Shown: one piece after another, positions 1 to 10,720 of the stretch
How the letters are laid out: every line of letters begins with the position of its first letter
How positions within the stretch are numbered: position 1 is the stretch's first letter
NCBI GenBank assembly: GCA_013180625.2
Contig: SNVD02014776.1
Location: 62,001-126,000, forward strand
From: Boswellia sacra
Lineage: Eukaryota; Streptophyta; Magnoliopsida; Sapindales; Burseraceae
DNA length: 64,000 bases
Direction of reading: 5' to 3'
Made by a program: the position numbers and the translations under genes
Notes under the pieces: model-generated
Databases searched by the model: none
Seen by the model: only the letters and a program-made list of their open reading frames with translations
What the model was told of the DNA's origin: nothing

Positions 1-591
1 TGGAATCTAAGGCTAATAAAGCATCACGAAATTCAACTGTTGCTGTTGATGATTAATGAGAGGTATTAACTTATCATAATTGTTTTATGTTTTCAAGCTT
101 ATGTTACTCTTTAGTTAACAAACTCTAAAGTAATAACATTTTTTTTCCTTAGGTGTGTACGAATATGATATTTTGATGGGGAATACAAGAAAGAAGCATA
201 TAGAATGTCACATTTCATTTTAAAAAATAGTTCAATAGACATTTTTATGTTTTTGGATTATATTAAATTTGGTATGACAATTTTATGTTTTCGTATTATG
301 TTAAATTTGGTATGACATTTTTATGTTTTTGGATTATATTAAATTTATAAATTATTAGTTATGTTTTATGATTAGAATTTATACAAATCATGTTATACAT
401 ATTATTGTTTAACTTGAAAATAAAAAATAAGTTAAATGGGTTAGATTTGGGTGACACGTTAAGTTAACTTAGTTTGGGTTTTAAGATTGAGACCCAATAA
501 GTTAATAGGTCAAATTTATATTAATATAATTTAACATGACATGATACGAAACGACACGAAATCACTCTAACACGACTCGTTGCCAAGCCTA
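1..591. mobile_element. Right part of an hAT-like non-autonomous element (left end outside window)
   Basis: AT-rich, non-coding DNA that ends in a GC-richer terminus, CGTTGCCAAGCCTA. Read inward from the right this gives TAGGCTTGGCAACG, a form common in plant hAT-type termini. Tetranucleotide motifs of the ACACGA/GACACGA kind lie just inside the end (530-575). Coding homology to a copia integrase starts immediately to the right, so this element truncates or interrupts that copia sequence. The left terminus and target duplication lie outside the window, so the superfamily call is an inference from the terminus alone. Confidence 0.55.
241..354. repeat. 38-bp tandem repeat, 3 copies
   Basis: Three consecutive copies start at 241, 279 and 317. 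Each has a TTTTATGTTTT core followed by a TTAAATTTGGTATGAC-type end; the third copy loses its last bases. The array lies inside the hAT-like element. Confidence 0.8.
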
Positions 592-592
592 G

Positions 593-1960
593 TTCTTGAT
601 CATCATGTTCTGGTATTGCTTTAGAAGAAATTGTTTCATCCTGTACTGATACAGTCTCAACATTTTTCTTCATGCTATCACTTTCTTCACATTTAAACAT
701 GTCTTTTACAAAGATAACATCCTTACTAATGACAACCTTGAGGGTAGTAGGATCCCATAGGTGATACCCGTTTACTCCATCAGCAAACCCCAAGAAGATA
801 CATTTCTTGGATTTTGGATCTAGCTTCGTTCTTTCTTGGTCATGATACATCACATAAGCAGGACATCTGAAAATATGATGGGAGGAATAATCAACTGGCT
901 TACCAGTCCACATCTCTATACGTGTGTTCATCTCAATTACTGTTGATGGAGACTTATTTATCAAGTAACAGGCTATAGTGGCTACTTCTGCCCAAAATGT
1001 CTTGGATAGACCCGCAGTCCGTAGTAATACTCTCATTCTTTCTATAAGAGTTCTATTTATCCGCTCTGCCACTCCATTTTGTTATGGTGTGTAAGCAATT
1101 GTCTTCTGCCATTTTACACATTCTTAACTGCAAAATACGTCAAATTCCTTGCTGCAGAATTCTCTCCCATTATCTATCCTCAAACACTTGATCCTTTTTC
1201 CATATTCAAGTTCCACTAGTGCTTTGAAGGCTTTAAATATAGGAAATACATCTTACTTTTTCTTGATGACATATACCCAACATCTCTTAGAATAATCATG
1301 CACAAATAATACAAAGTAGTTTACTCCTCCTAGAGATGTAACCGGTGATTCCCAAACATCAGAATGAATCCAGTCTAGAATATTTTTACTTTTGACAATA
1401 GATCTACTAAATTTTAGTCTAGTCTGTTTGCTAACAACACAATGCTCACAAAATGGTAAACTTACAGTTTTAATTCAAAGGAAGCAGTTTTCGATCAGAG
1501 AGAATCTTTAAACCCTTTTTGGACATATGGCCAAGTCTTTGATGCCATATCCGAGACAATTCTTCTCTAGAACTAGTAACGACTGTTTCTCCCTCTTAAA
1601 CAGTTTCTCCATGGAGCATGTATAGGTCAACAACAATCTTTTCTACCTTCATCACCACAAGTGCACCTTTGACAACCTTCATGGTCCCCTTTTTTGTATG
1701 TAACTTACATTTGAGGTTATGCAATTGTCCCATCGATAGCAAATTTTTCTTTAAGCCAATCACATATCGTAAATCTTGGACAGTGCAAATCGTAGCATCA
1801 AATATGTTTACTTTGATGGTTCTAATACCAGTAATTTTTAAGGCATGATTGTCACCTATGTACACAGACCCTTCAAAGATAGGCTTATATTGATAGAACC
1901 ATTCTCTCTTAGAAGTCATATGCCATGTTGCTACTGAATCAATTAGCCAAATATCAGCAA
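593..1960 (-). pseudogene. Copia protease and integrase remnant (pol)
   Basis: Protease, integrase and the start of the integrase/RT linker of the copia polyprotein, on the minus strand. Around 1900-1960 is a protease core reading LIDSVATWHMTS, where the family has D-S-G/A; the glycine is a valine here. A GAG-pre-integrase stretch (IWHQRLGHMS) lies near 1530-1570. The integrase core at ~1080-1500 is riddled with stops and frame changes. The best frame, 521-1072, carries the integrase C-terminal segment: NRTLIERMRVLL, then CYLINKSPST, then KLDPKSKKCIFLGF. It covers the usual region up to the linker before RT, then homology ends at 593. The last ~25 codons of that open frame belong to the neighbouring hAT-like element and are not copia. 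Confidence 0.85.
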
Positions 1961-2103
1961 GCCTTTTTTTTGCCTTCTACAACTGTTGTTGCCTCGCTGC
2001 ACAAGATTTCGCCATCTCCTAAAGTACTTGCCACATAACCCTGAGATCTTGACGACTCAGGTTCTTTTCCTTTGTTGTTTCCCTCTCTATTCTTCTTAAG
2101 ATG

Positions 2104-2838
2104 CTAACACTCTTTTTTCACGTGCCCATGCTTTCTGCATTGGTAGAATTTGACAAGCTTCCTTCCTTTGGACTTTCCCTTATTCTGATTGTGACTTCTA
2201 CTAGAACCACGTTCCCTTGATCTCCCTTTGTTGGCAGATAAAGCCTCTGCTTGTTGAGAAGTCATTATTCTGTCTTGCTTGTTTTTACATCTGCTTTCTC
2301 CCTCCAAGACAATAGCCATAACATCATTAAAGACTAGAGATGACTTCATCGGACCATTTGCCAAGTTAATGATGAGATTATCATATGAATCGGGTAGACT
2401 TTGAAGTAGCAGCTCAGCATGTTCCTTCTCTTCTATGTTATGCTCCATCATTGAGAGCTGAGAGAATAATGTCTTTAAAGTTTTGATATGTTCAGTCACT
2501 GAAGTGGTTTCTGACATGTGAAAAATGTATAGCTTCCTTTTCAATAAAATTTTGTTGTATAGAGATTTGGCTTCATACAAGCTTGTCAACATATCCTAAA
2601 TCTCCTTTGCAAAGTTCAATTCTTGAATACTTGACAGCACTTCATCTACAACTGCTAGATGTAGACTTGTCATCGCATCAACATCTATCTTCCCCCATTT
2701 CTTTTCATCTTGCATATTTTTTGGTCTTCCATCAATTGGTTCAAGGCAATTTTCTTTTCTTAAGATAACCTTTATTTTTATTTTTCATAGCCCAAAGTTG
2801 TTTCTGTCGAACTTCTTTATCTTAAATTTAGCTGCCAT
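2104..2838 (-). pseudogene. Copia gag remnant (UBN2/retrotran_gag with zinc knuckle)
   Basis: Capsid-like gag. The start is ATG at 2838 (MAAKFKIKKFDRNNFGLWK), which is the usual copia gag N-terminus and lies ~250 bp inside the primer site. One stop near 2595 separates the first ~80 codons from an open 162-codon frame (2592-2104). That frame includes the LLQSLPDSYD motif typical of UBN2 gag and a zinc knuckle near the C-terminus, FYQCRKHGHVKKEC, whose first cysteine is lost. A basic, Ser/Arg-rich stretch precedes the knuckle. Confidence 0.85.
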
Positions 2839-3084
2839 TTGTCTTACAGTGAACAATATCGTATATGTGAACAGTATCCTTGAATGGTATCGTATACGTG
2901 AACAATAACAATATCCGTATATGTAAACCATTGCTAAACAGTAACCAAGAAGAGTAATAAGTACCGGTATGATTTAATATACACCAAAAAAGCTTCCATG
3001 AAAGATTGCGGGTCTCTTTAGAATCTTATCGTCTTTTTGACAAAGCTTTCACTACCCTAGTTCTTGGCTCTGCCTTGGCAACTC

Positions 3085-3097
3085 GGCTTTGATACCA
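3085..3097 (-). promoter_or_regulatory. Primer binding site of the copia element
   Basis: Minus strand reads TGGTATCAAAGCC, close to the TGGTATCAGAGC complement of initiator tRNA-Met used by many plant copia elements. It sits two bases inside the LTR end at 3100. Confidence 0.85.
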
Positions 3098-3099
3098 AT

Positions 3100-3337
3100 T
3101 GTGGAGATTACGCACTTCCACCATAACTCAAATAAAAGATAGGAAACAAATTGTTATGCTAAAAATAACAATTTGGGTAGCACTACCTTCCACAATAAAT
3201 AAAATAGACAACTTGGGTAGCTCAGCCTTCCATAATAAATAAATTAAAGGCAATAAAGGAAAATAAAGGCACAACAATTTAACGTGGTAAAACCATCAAT
3301 TTGAGAGAAACCTCCACGGTGTTGACCCAGGTATGGC
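3100..3337 (-). repeat. 3' half of the copia 5' LTR
   Basis: In element sense this stretch ends in ...ATCTCCACA next to the primer site. It contains the sequence ACCACGTTAAATTGTTGTG, a motif I recognise from Tork-type LTRs. A short duplicated phrase (CAACTTGGGTAGC and CAATTTGGGTAGC, ~45 bp apart) lies in the middle. The LTR homology stops near 3337, where an unrelated repeat begins. Confidence 0.7.
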
Positions 3338-3687
3338 AACCCAAAAGGGGGGGTGAATTGGGTTTTTATTTATCAAAACGGATTTAGAAAACTTTTCTTG
3401 AAAGATCAAAATTAGTTCACTCTTTCTTTGAGAATAAAGGTGAAGAAGATGAAATTAGAATTTATCAAAGATGCAATCAAAAGAATAATAATGATGGACA
3501 ATCACAAGTGCAAGTAAATGTAAAGAGGAAAGGGATAGAGAGAGTACAAACTCGATGTACGTGGTTCGGCAAACCTTGCCTACGTCCACGGGCTCCTAGC
3601 TCCACAAGCTAGGCTTTCCACTAAGTTGTAGAAATCTTTACAACTTGCTTGATGAACAACCTCACCAAGACTTTTTCTTCCAACCTT

Positions 3688-4128
3688 GATAACACCACAC
3701 CAAGAGTTCTTCTTGATGAACAACCTCACAAAGGCAACTTCCTTCAACCCTTGATAACACCACACCAAGAGTTCTTCTTGATGAACAACCTCACCAAGGC
3801 AACTTCCTTCAACTCTTGATAACACCACACCGAGAGTTCTTCTTGATGAACAAACTCACCAAGGCAACTTCTTCAACTCTTGATAACACCACACCAAGAG
3901 TTCTTCTTGATGAACAACCTCACCAAGGCAACTTTCTTCAACTCTTGATAACACCACACCAAGAGTTCTTCTTGATGAACAACCTCACCAAGGCAACTTC
4001 CTTCAACTCTTGATAACACCACACAAAGAGTTCTTCTTGATGAACAAACTCACCAAGGCAACTTCCTTCAACTCTTGATAACACCACACCAAGAGTTCTT
4101 ATTGATGAACAACCTCACCAAGGAAAGA
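3688..4128. repeat. 65-bp tandem array, 6 full copies plus partial
   Basis: Units start at 3688, 3753, 3818, 3882, 3947, 4012 and 4077 with GATAACACCACACCAAGAG. Spacing is 65 bp apart from one 64-bp unit. Copies differ by few substitutions, so the array is recent or homogenised. Because 65 is not a multiple of three, repeated phrases appear in all frames. Confidence 0.95.
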
Positions 4129-4411
4129 GTTCTCACTCTTACCACAATACAAGAACAAAAAAAATTTTTACAACAAAAGTATAACTCTCTTCAAAGAGTA
4201 GATAAAGAATATAAAAGCTTTCTAGACTTGATATTTCTCTTGTTTTTTACTTGATAGATGCTTCTCTTGCTCTTCTCTTTGTCTTACTAAATGCATGGGA
4301 GAAGGGCTCCTTTTATAGGCAAATGAGATGAATTTGAACAAGTGAAGACACCAACTCCAAATTTTCTGCCCACCATAAAAACTGAAATGTTGTCTGCCAT
4401 TTTTGTCAATG

Positions 4412-5150
4412 TTCTGTTTGAAATTTGAAAATCTACAAAACATAAAAGATTTGTAAAATTGAATAAGATTTCCAACACATCAAGAACCAAGTCATTTGGA
4501 TATCTCTAGCTCAAGATATAGCCAAAACACCATTCGGTGCTCATGTGACTTGATTTTTCTTCCATGTGTCAGTCCACCAACTTGCATGTGTATTATGTTG
4601 GCCTTCTGTTTGAAATTTGAATTTATTCAAAGAATATGAAATCTGATCCATTGAATTATCTTTCCAATGCCATAAGAATCAAGTCATTTGGATATCTCTA
4701 ACTCAAGATATGGACAAAACATCATTCAGTGCTCAAATGAGTTGATTTTTCTTCTATGTGTCAGTCCACCGAATTGCATGTCAATTATGTCAGCCTTTCC
4801 TTTGAAATTTGAATTTCTTCAAAACATATGAAATATGCCTCATTCAGTCTTATTTTCAATGCCATAAGAATCAAGTTATTTTGATATTTCTAGCTGAAGA
4901 TATGTTTAAAAGAGTATCCAGTGCTCATGTTAGCTGCTTCCATTTGTCTTTCAAATTGCATGATGATTTGGACAATCTTACACTTGAAATTTGAATTTCT
5001 TTAAAACATATGAAATGTTATAAATTGAGTAAGCTTTCCAAAGGCTCAAGAATCATATCATTTGGATATTTGTAGAGATATATATGACCAATTGATTGAA
5101 CATTGCTCATGTGTCACATTCCTTGAGTCAATCCTTATTCTTAAACTTTG
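4412..5150. repeat. ~190-bp tandem repeat, 4 diverged copies
   Basis: Each unit begins near TTTGAAATTTGAA and contains a GGATATCTCTAGCTCAAGATAT-like phrase. Starts are at about 4412, 4604, 4796 and 4979; spacing is 192, 192 and ~182 bp. Copies are visibly more diverged than those of the 65-bp array. Confidence 0.85.
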
Positions 5151-5309
5151 GTGCCTTTAACATGTAGTCTTCTCCTTAGCTTCAACACTTCATTTTAATA
5201 AGCCTCTTCTTGATTTTATAATTATTTCAATAATCTTATTCTTGCACATAAATAAACATATTAGTAAATCTCAATTAATCAATATGTATTGTTATCATCA
5301 AAATTATCA

Positions 5310-5546
5310 TGTAGCCTTAAGGCTAACACACGGGACAAGACTGAATTTTATTATGAAGAAAATATTATAATCTCTCTCATAATTAGAATAAAGGAGATAA
5401 CAAGAGGAAAAGAAGATAAAAGCTTAATACATAAGCTTGGGACAAGAATAAGGAGAGGAGGGGGCTTTATTATATAGCCAAGCTTCCCCACTTCTTTTTG
5501 ATTTCCCACTGATGTGGGATTGTGTGCAAGGCAAAATGCCTTCACA
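5310..5546 (-). repeat. Probable 5' half of the same copia LTR, with TATA box
   Basis: In minus-strand sense this begins TGTGAAGG and runs through a TCCCACATCAGTGGG promoter-like motif, then a TATA-like CTATATAATAAAG (around 5465-5478), and ends near 5310. It looks like LTR U3/R sequence rather than host DNA, and it abuts the RRC1 fragment directly. I infer that it and 3100-3337 are two halves of one LTR split by the 3338-5309 insertion. A solo LTR of another family is the alternative. Confidence 0.45.
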
Positions 5547-5872
5547 CTTCACAAGTTCTTTCCTAACACTTGAATATCTACCAGAACTTGAATGGCACTG
5601 AGCAAGTTTCAAGTCATCTTTTAGTTTATAGCCTCTATGCTTTTTTGCATCTTCATGGCTTAACAATTGTGCAACCATCGTTTCTCCATCGCCAATAAGA
5701 GGCACTTTATTGTGTCTGCAACATCTATCAAGCTTAGCAAGGGGAAGGTCCATTATCTCCTTCATAGTGCTCCTTGGCCCATTGTCACTACAGCATCTTG
5801 GTTGGTCTTACCCCCATCACTTGTTTCTTCAGAGCTAGTATTCTTTTCTATTTCTGGTGCATCACCACATTT
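5547..5872 (-). pseudogene. Fragment of an RRC1/SR140-like splicing factor gene
   Basis: The minus strand encodes a stretch close to the plant RRC1 protein (U2 snRNP-associated SURP protein, SR140-like), a nuclear splicing factor linked to light signalling. From 5765: KEIMDLPLAKLDRCCRHNK, then MVAQLLSHEDAKKHRGYKL, then a Ser-rich SSSGRYSS. Upstream, 5872-5770 reads CGDAPEIEKN...TNQDA in another frame, so at least one frameshift separates the two. Only ~105 codons of a protein of about 1,000 residues are present. The LTR-like sequence at 5546 cuts it off. No splice sites are visible, so a retrocopy or an exon fragment are both possible. Confidence 0.75.
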
Positions 5873-6860
5873 GTAATGAAAAGAGATAACACTTGAATTC
5901 CCTGATCATAGAAAAGTACCTCGTAATAATTCGTATAGGCATCTAAGTCCAACCATACTTCCAATACCATAATTTATTCCTACTAAACCTCATTTATAGA
6001 TCATATAAAACCCAGAAGTAGAACAAACAAAATATGAGAAAAAAGCCAAATGAAAATTGCAATTTATACTACCTTTAGGGCCTCAGCATGATCCTTCCAG
6101 TTATACTACGATGTAAGTTGTTAAAACTCTCCATTACGTCAGTTAATGTTCCTTCAAGTTTGGTAAGGTAAGCAGATGCATTTTTAACAGAAAAATAATC
6201 AAATTTAAGCAATCTGTGACTTGATCAATTTTGTGTTAACTTCTGGGTTCCCTTTTCAAGTGACAATAAGCCAAACCTCAAGGTAGTAAGTGATATTAAC
6301 CCCTTTTTTTATTGACTAGCTAAATAAGATATTATGTTGTTAAATATATCATTCAAGTGTTGAGCCTTTTTTATATAGTTGGGAAAGAAAAGGTATATTT
6401 GTCATTGCATTGAACTTAACTAAGTTATAAGTTACCATTTGGCTCAAAATGCGCCACTCAACTTGACTATTTGTTGGTATTTCCAAAAAATCAAAATCAA
6501 AATAAAAAACACTATATGTAGCATTGATTGGTACTTTCTATATCTTCATTAAATAAACTCACTTGAATCATGCTTATAAGTGATGATTCAAGAGATGATT
6601 TATATCTTCTCACTATCTCATTTTTGTCTAAGCTTTTGAGAATTTTGTGATATGTGGTAAATATTATTATGTATGGTTAAGACATTTTTTTTAAAACTTT
6701 TTAATCAACCATTTCCTTAATTATTAAAGGGAAAATTAAAAAATAGCCCTCAAATTAAGGGGCTTTTTAAAGCTAACCAAGGGGCCAAAATATTTTCATG
6801 CACTACCCTCTAAACAATGTAATTCCTACTATACCCCTCATTCCTCTCACCACCTCATTT
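5873..6860. other. Intergenic, no gene recognised
   Basis: AT-rich sequence with no coding similarity that I can see. 6728-6830 has a phrase (AATAGCCCTCAAATTAAGG) of the kind seen at ends of some plant DNA transposons, but no partner terminus was found. Confidence 0.6.
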
Positions 6861-7290
6861 TTTTGGAAAAATTACTTTTTACATAAAAAAACAAAAGTAC
6901 AAGATACAAATGGCATACCCCAAGAAGAGTACCTAGTACTCACAAGTCCAAAAAGAAAAAATAAAGCCCAAAGGCCCCAAACAAAACAAATGAAACATAG
7001 AGCCAAAGGCCCCAAACAAACAGAAGATGGCATATTGGCCCAAAAGCAACCACAACAAAACTATCATCACCAAAACAACAGAACAAAAGGGCGCATTGGC
7101 CCAAGCAACAAAAAACAATGTCCAAGAAACAAATCTAACGATGTAGGCCCCATATGGCACGAAGCTGAGGAGTGATCACATACTTGGCCTCCAATGTTAG
7201 AAGCTGATAGCGAACCAAAGCAAAAATCTCATCAATCACCTGACGACAAGTTCGATGACGCTGTTGATACACATGATCATTTCTCTCATA

Positions 7291-8235
7291 TCATAGAAAA
7301 TAAACTGTAGCAGAAAAGACCAAACGTGCAAGGATATGTCCAAAATTCTTCCTGCCCTGAAGATGAAGAGAAGCCCAATGAAGTAGAGAGAGCCAACCAA
7401 AAGATGGCCAAACAATGAGTGTCTTAGCTGAAATCTCCCCCCATACAAAAGACGAGAAAGGACAGCTAAAGAAAAGATGCTCGTGAGTCTCATTTTCTAA
7501 AGCACAAAGAACACAACCCGAAGAAGATAACATGCCATGACGCCGTAGTCGATCCATAGTACGAAGACGACCCAATGAAGCAAGCCAAAGAATAAAGGAG
7601 TACCTTGGAACATGGCCAGGGAACCAGAGAAGATGATGAAAGGAGTTCACCGATCGTCTACTCCGTAATAATTTCCATGCTGAGTCAATGGAGAAAATAT
7701 CAAAAGTGTGGCCCTTCTAAACAATATGGTCAGGAGTCTCCATCATAGGCCGGATGCTGACAGAGTCCCAAACCTGTCCAAGGACCGGCCCACCATTAGG
7801 AAAATCCCAATCCCCATCCTAAATAATAGCTGAGACCTTGGCATCTGAGGGAAGACCTGTAGACGAAAGAGTCCTGAAAGAAAATAGATCACAAAGACGT
7901 CCCTGCGGTAACCAGTAATCCTGCCAAAGTGAGGTATCACGTCCATCTCCAATACAAGAGACAAATTTACCCCTAAACCAATCCCAACTATGCAAAATCT
8001 CCCTCCAAGACCAGGAGGCTCTAGAAGTAACTCGAACCTACCAAAATGAGCGACCCCAAAGGAGCACCTTATGAACCCAAGAAGACCATGTGGAAAACTT
8101 GTCAGAAAGAAGTCTCCAAATATGCTTCAGAATAGCAGCACGATTCCACTCCTTCACTCGCTTAATTCCTAATCCCTCTTCCTTCAACGGATAGCAAACC
8201 GAATCCCAAGCTACTTTGGCCCTAGAACGAGACAA
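7291..8235 (-). pseudogene. LINE C-terminal region with zf-RVT domain
   Basis: 8235-8038 reads RAKVAWDSVCYPLKEEGLG and NRAAILKHIWRL, the region after RT in plant L1 proteins. 7650-7291 has the zinc-binding zf-RVT block: LWLASLGRLRTMDRL, then CVLCALENETHEHLFFSCPFS. The Cys-x2-Cys...His...Cys ligands are kept. Frame changes occur around 7700-8030. Confidence 0.85.
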
Positions 8236-8239
8236 AGAC

Positions 8240-9541
8240 GTCCCTGTCTAGAGGAAAGCAGCCAGAATACCCTCGATCTTCCGTACTACAGCAGCCGGTA
8301 AAATAAACATAGATGACCAATAGACCTAGATGGAAAATAATACCGACTTAATCAACTGGAGACGGCCAGTATAAGTCAGCACAGCAGAAGTCCATAACCT
8401 AACCCTCGACAGAATCCGTTCTATCAATAGAGCGCAATCTGAAAGGCGCAATCTGGTACTGATCTATGGCACCCCCAAATATCAGACCGGCAAACTCCCC
8501 ACTTGAAAACCCAAAATGGATTGCAACACTGTTCGATCCTCATCATTGACTCTAGAAAAGAAGACATGACTCTTGACCGAATTGGTAACCAAACTAGAGA
8601 GCTCTATAAATTCCTACAAAGCAGCACAGACCACCCTAACAGAGCCCACATCTGCCCTACAAAAAACCATCAAATCATCTGCAAAACGAAGATGAGTAAG
8701 AGAAATCTGTTGGCATCTCCAATGGTATCGAAAACGAGGCTACTGAGAGGCCTCCCGAAGAATACCACTCAAACCCTCCATGGCCAACACAAAAAGGTAT
8801 GGTGATAACGGATCACCTTGTTGAACACCTCTGGAGGTGGGAAAGAACCCATGAAGCTCTCCATTTAAAGCAACTGAGAAATTTGTAGAAGACATGCAAG
8901 TCGCAATCCATCGAACCATACACTATGGAATACCGATCGTCCTTAACCCCAAAAGGATGAAATCCCAACTGACAGTATCAAAAGCTTTGCGAATATCCAC
9001 CTTTAAAGTGCACCGGGGAGGTGAATGCCCAAGATGGTAATTATGCATGAGCTCTTGAGTCAATAGAATGACATCAGAGATCCTCCGACCTGGGACAAAA
9101 GTTGACTACGAATCCCAATTACATCAGGTAAAACTGCTTTGAACCGGTTCACAATCACTTTAGAGATGCACTTGTAAAGTACATTACAACAAGAAATTGG
9201 TCGAAAGTCACTCATAGTCCTCGGAGTCTCAACCTTGGGGATCAAGGCAATCCTAGTGGCATTAACAGACTTCGGCATCTGACAAGTCGCAAAGAAGTAG
9301 TGCACAGCAGTCGTAAACTCCACACTAATAATGTCCCAAGCCCTATTAAAGAATAGAGAAGTGTACCGATCCGGTCTTGGAGCTTTATCATTAGGAATCG
9401 AGAATAAAGCTGACCTGATCTTATCATCGATAATAGGGCACACCAAAGAAGGCAACATTTTCACAGAAACTCTTCCGGAGAAAAACCGAGAAGCCTCTTC
9501 AATAGAAGGTCGAGAAGGAGATGTAAGTAATTTCTGAAAAT
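8240..9541 (-). pseudogene. LINE reverse transcriptase remnant
   Basis: Minus-strand RT in several frames. From 9464: SALFSIPNDKAPRPDRYTS, then RIALIPKVETP and DFRPISCCNVLYK, all standard blocks of plant L1 RT. Further on, GVQQGDPLSPYLFVL near 8790-8840 and the catalytic FADD box (LRFADDLMVFCRAD) near 8650-8695. After about 8480 comes the YLGVP-type block, then the linker towards 8240. Stops interrupt every frame. Confidence 0.88.
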
Positions 9542-10446
9542 ACCTTACAATTCAAAGCTCTCACCTCCTCATTCCTTCCAAAAAATCACTCAAACAATTC
9601 AAAACTCTCCAAAATCCAATAGTTTCTTAGTCTCAAATCTGTTCCTATCACATTAAATATACAAAATACAAATACACAAAAAAAAAACGAATCAAAGAGA
9701 GACTAAGATAGTAAGAGGACATTATTTTAGAAAGAGAAATAAAGACAAATGAAGTGCCTATTCGAGATCCAATCATCATCCAAGTAAGTCCCCTCAATTA
9801 TCCTTCCGCTATATCAATGAATTTTTGTTAGAAAGTAATTGTGCTTTGATGTGAATGATGAATATGTGGTGTTGTTCTTGAAATTTTTTAGAGAGAAATG
9901 AGATTGAATTTGCCTTATTGCTATTTTAGGGTTCTTTTGATTTTAGAGTTTGGAGTTTCTTTGTGTTTTGTTTCGAATTGTTACTGAATGAGTATAGACG
10001 CAAATTTGAATGTGGTTTTTGTGAAATTGAGATTTGATGTGCAATATTGAGTTTTGGTAGAGAAGATGAAGAGGAAGATGATGAGACTAGTTGTGGGTAG
10101 CTTCGGAGGACTATCGACTTGTCAACCCTAGACCCACACATCAACCTTTGACTTACTGTTGACCCTTGTCCTATCATAGATATAGGGACCAAATCATCAA
10201 TCCATTATCGACCCATCGCTGACCTAAGGGCCACTTGTCGAACCCATAGTGAACCCCATATAATTGTAGAATGTATATTAACCTATAGTCGACCTAACAT
10301 TGACCCTCTGTCGACCCATTGACCCATAATCGACCCCGTCGACTAAAAGGTCCATTGTTCGACGAGGGTTTTGTCAACTTGTTAATGTTTTCAACAGGGT
10401 CGACGATAGGTTGACATAAGACCTTTCAACATGTCGATGGGTTGAC
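9542..10446. other. No gene; GACC-rich degenerate repeat at 10086-10446
   Basis: 9542-10085 is AT-rich with no recognised content. From 10086, short phrases CGACCC, TTGACCC and TCAACCC recur at irregular 10-30 bp spacing on the plus strand. After about 10355 the reverse form (GGGTCGAC, GGTTGAC) predominates. The gypsy insertion at 10452 splits this tract, which resumes for a few bases after 15341 (CCCCGTCAACCC). Confidence 0.55.
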
Positions 10447-10451
10447 ATTAA

Positions 10452-10688
10452 TGATGTAGCATGGTTGTTGCATGTTAAATAGGTTTAGTTTATTTAGGCT
10501 TATTTATTTTTTATGTTATTATTTTATACTTGTAGCGTTATGCTAGTCTTTTTCTTTTATCCTATATAAAGGGAATTGGACCCTAGGGTTGTTATTCAAT
10601 TTTTCATCATTTATCAAAATTTTAGATTATTCTCTTTTCAAGAAAGCTGCAGGTTAGTTTTCTTTTATCTCACGTATCCGCCTCATCA
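10452..10688 (+). repeat. 5' LTR of the gypsy element
   Basis: Begins TGATGTAGCATGG and ends CGCCTCATCA. It contains a TATA-like CCTATATAAAGGG about 115 bp from the start, which probably marks the promoter. Confidence 0.92.
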
Positions 10689-10690
10689 AG

Positions 10691-10703
10691 TGGTATCAGA
10701 GCA
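10691..10703 (+). promoter_or_regulatory. Primer binding site (tRNA-Met type)
   Basis: TGGTATCAGAGCA begins two bases after the LTR end and matches the usual initiator tRNA-Met complement. Confidence 0.9.
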
Positions 10704-10720
10704 GGTCTAGCCTGTCTTCT

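Larger units (their letters stand above)
3338..5309. mobile_element. Non-coding repeat element with two tandem arrays, nested in the copia LTR
   Basis: The left edge carries a G-rich tract, AAAAGGGGGGGTGAATTGGG, and the right edge reads TTGTTATCATCAAAATTATCA. I recall such edge pairs in plant non-coding repeats that interrupt LTRs, but I cannot name the family. The interior has no coding potential. It has a CACGTGG-like stretch at 3555-3595, a 65-bp array and a ~190-bp array. Open frames here arise from the repeats and are not genes. Confidence 0.5.
593..5546 (-). mobile_element. Degenerate Ty1/copia element, minus strand, 3' part missing
   Basis: Reading on the minus strand from 5546 downwards, the order is LTR (interrupted), tRNA-Met type primer site, gag, protease and integrase. 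The sequence stops within the integrase/RT linker at 593, where an hAT-like element begins. Reverse transcriptase, RNase H and the 3' LTR are not in the window. Protein features resemble the Tork lineage (Tnt1-like). All coding frames are broken. Whether the rest lies to the left of the window or was deleted cannot be seen here. Confidence 0.85.
6861..9541 (-). mobile_element. 5'-truncated L1-type LINE, minus strand
   Basis: A non-LTR retrotransposon ORF2 read from 9541 down to about 7200, followed by a 3' region to about 6861 where the minus strand ends in an A-rich CCAAAAAAATG. The endonuclease domain is absent, so the copy starts inside the linker before RT, as expected for 5' truncation. 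It is relatively GC-rich compared with its flanks. Multiple stops and frameshifts make it inactive. Target duplications were not resolved. Confidence 0.85.

Noticed and set aside
3580..4013. Open frames of 82 and 65 codons with protein-like repeats
   Set aside because: They are read through the 65-bp tandem array on both strands; the repeated phrases come from DNA repetition, not from a protein.
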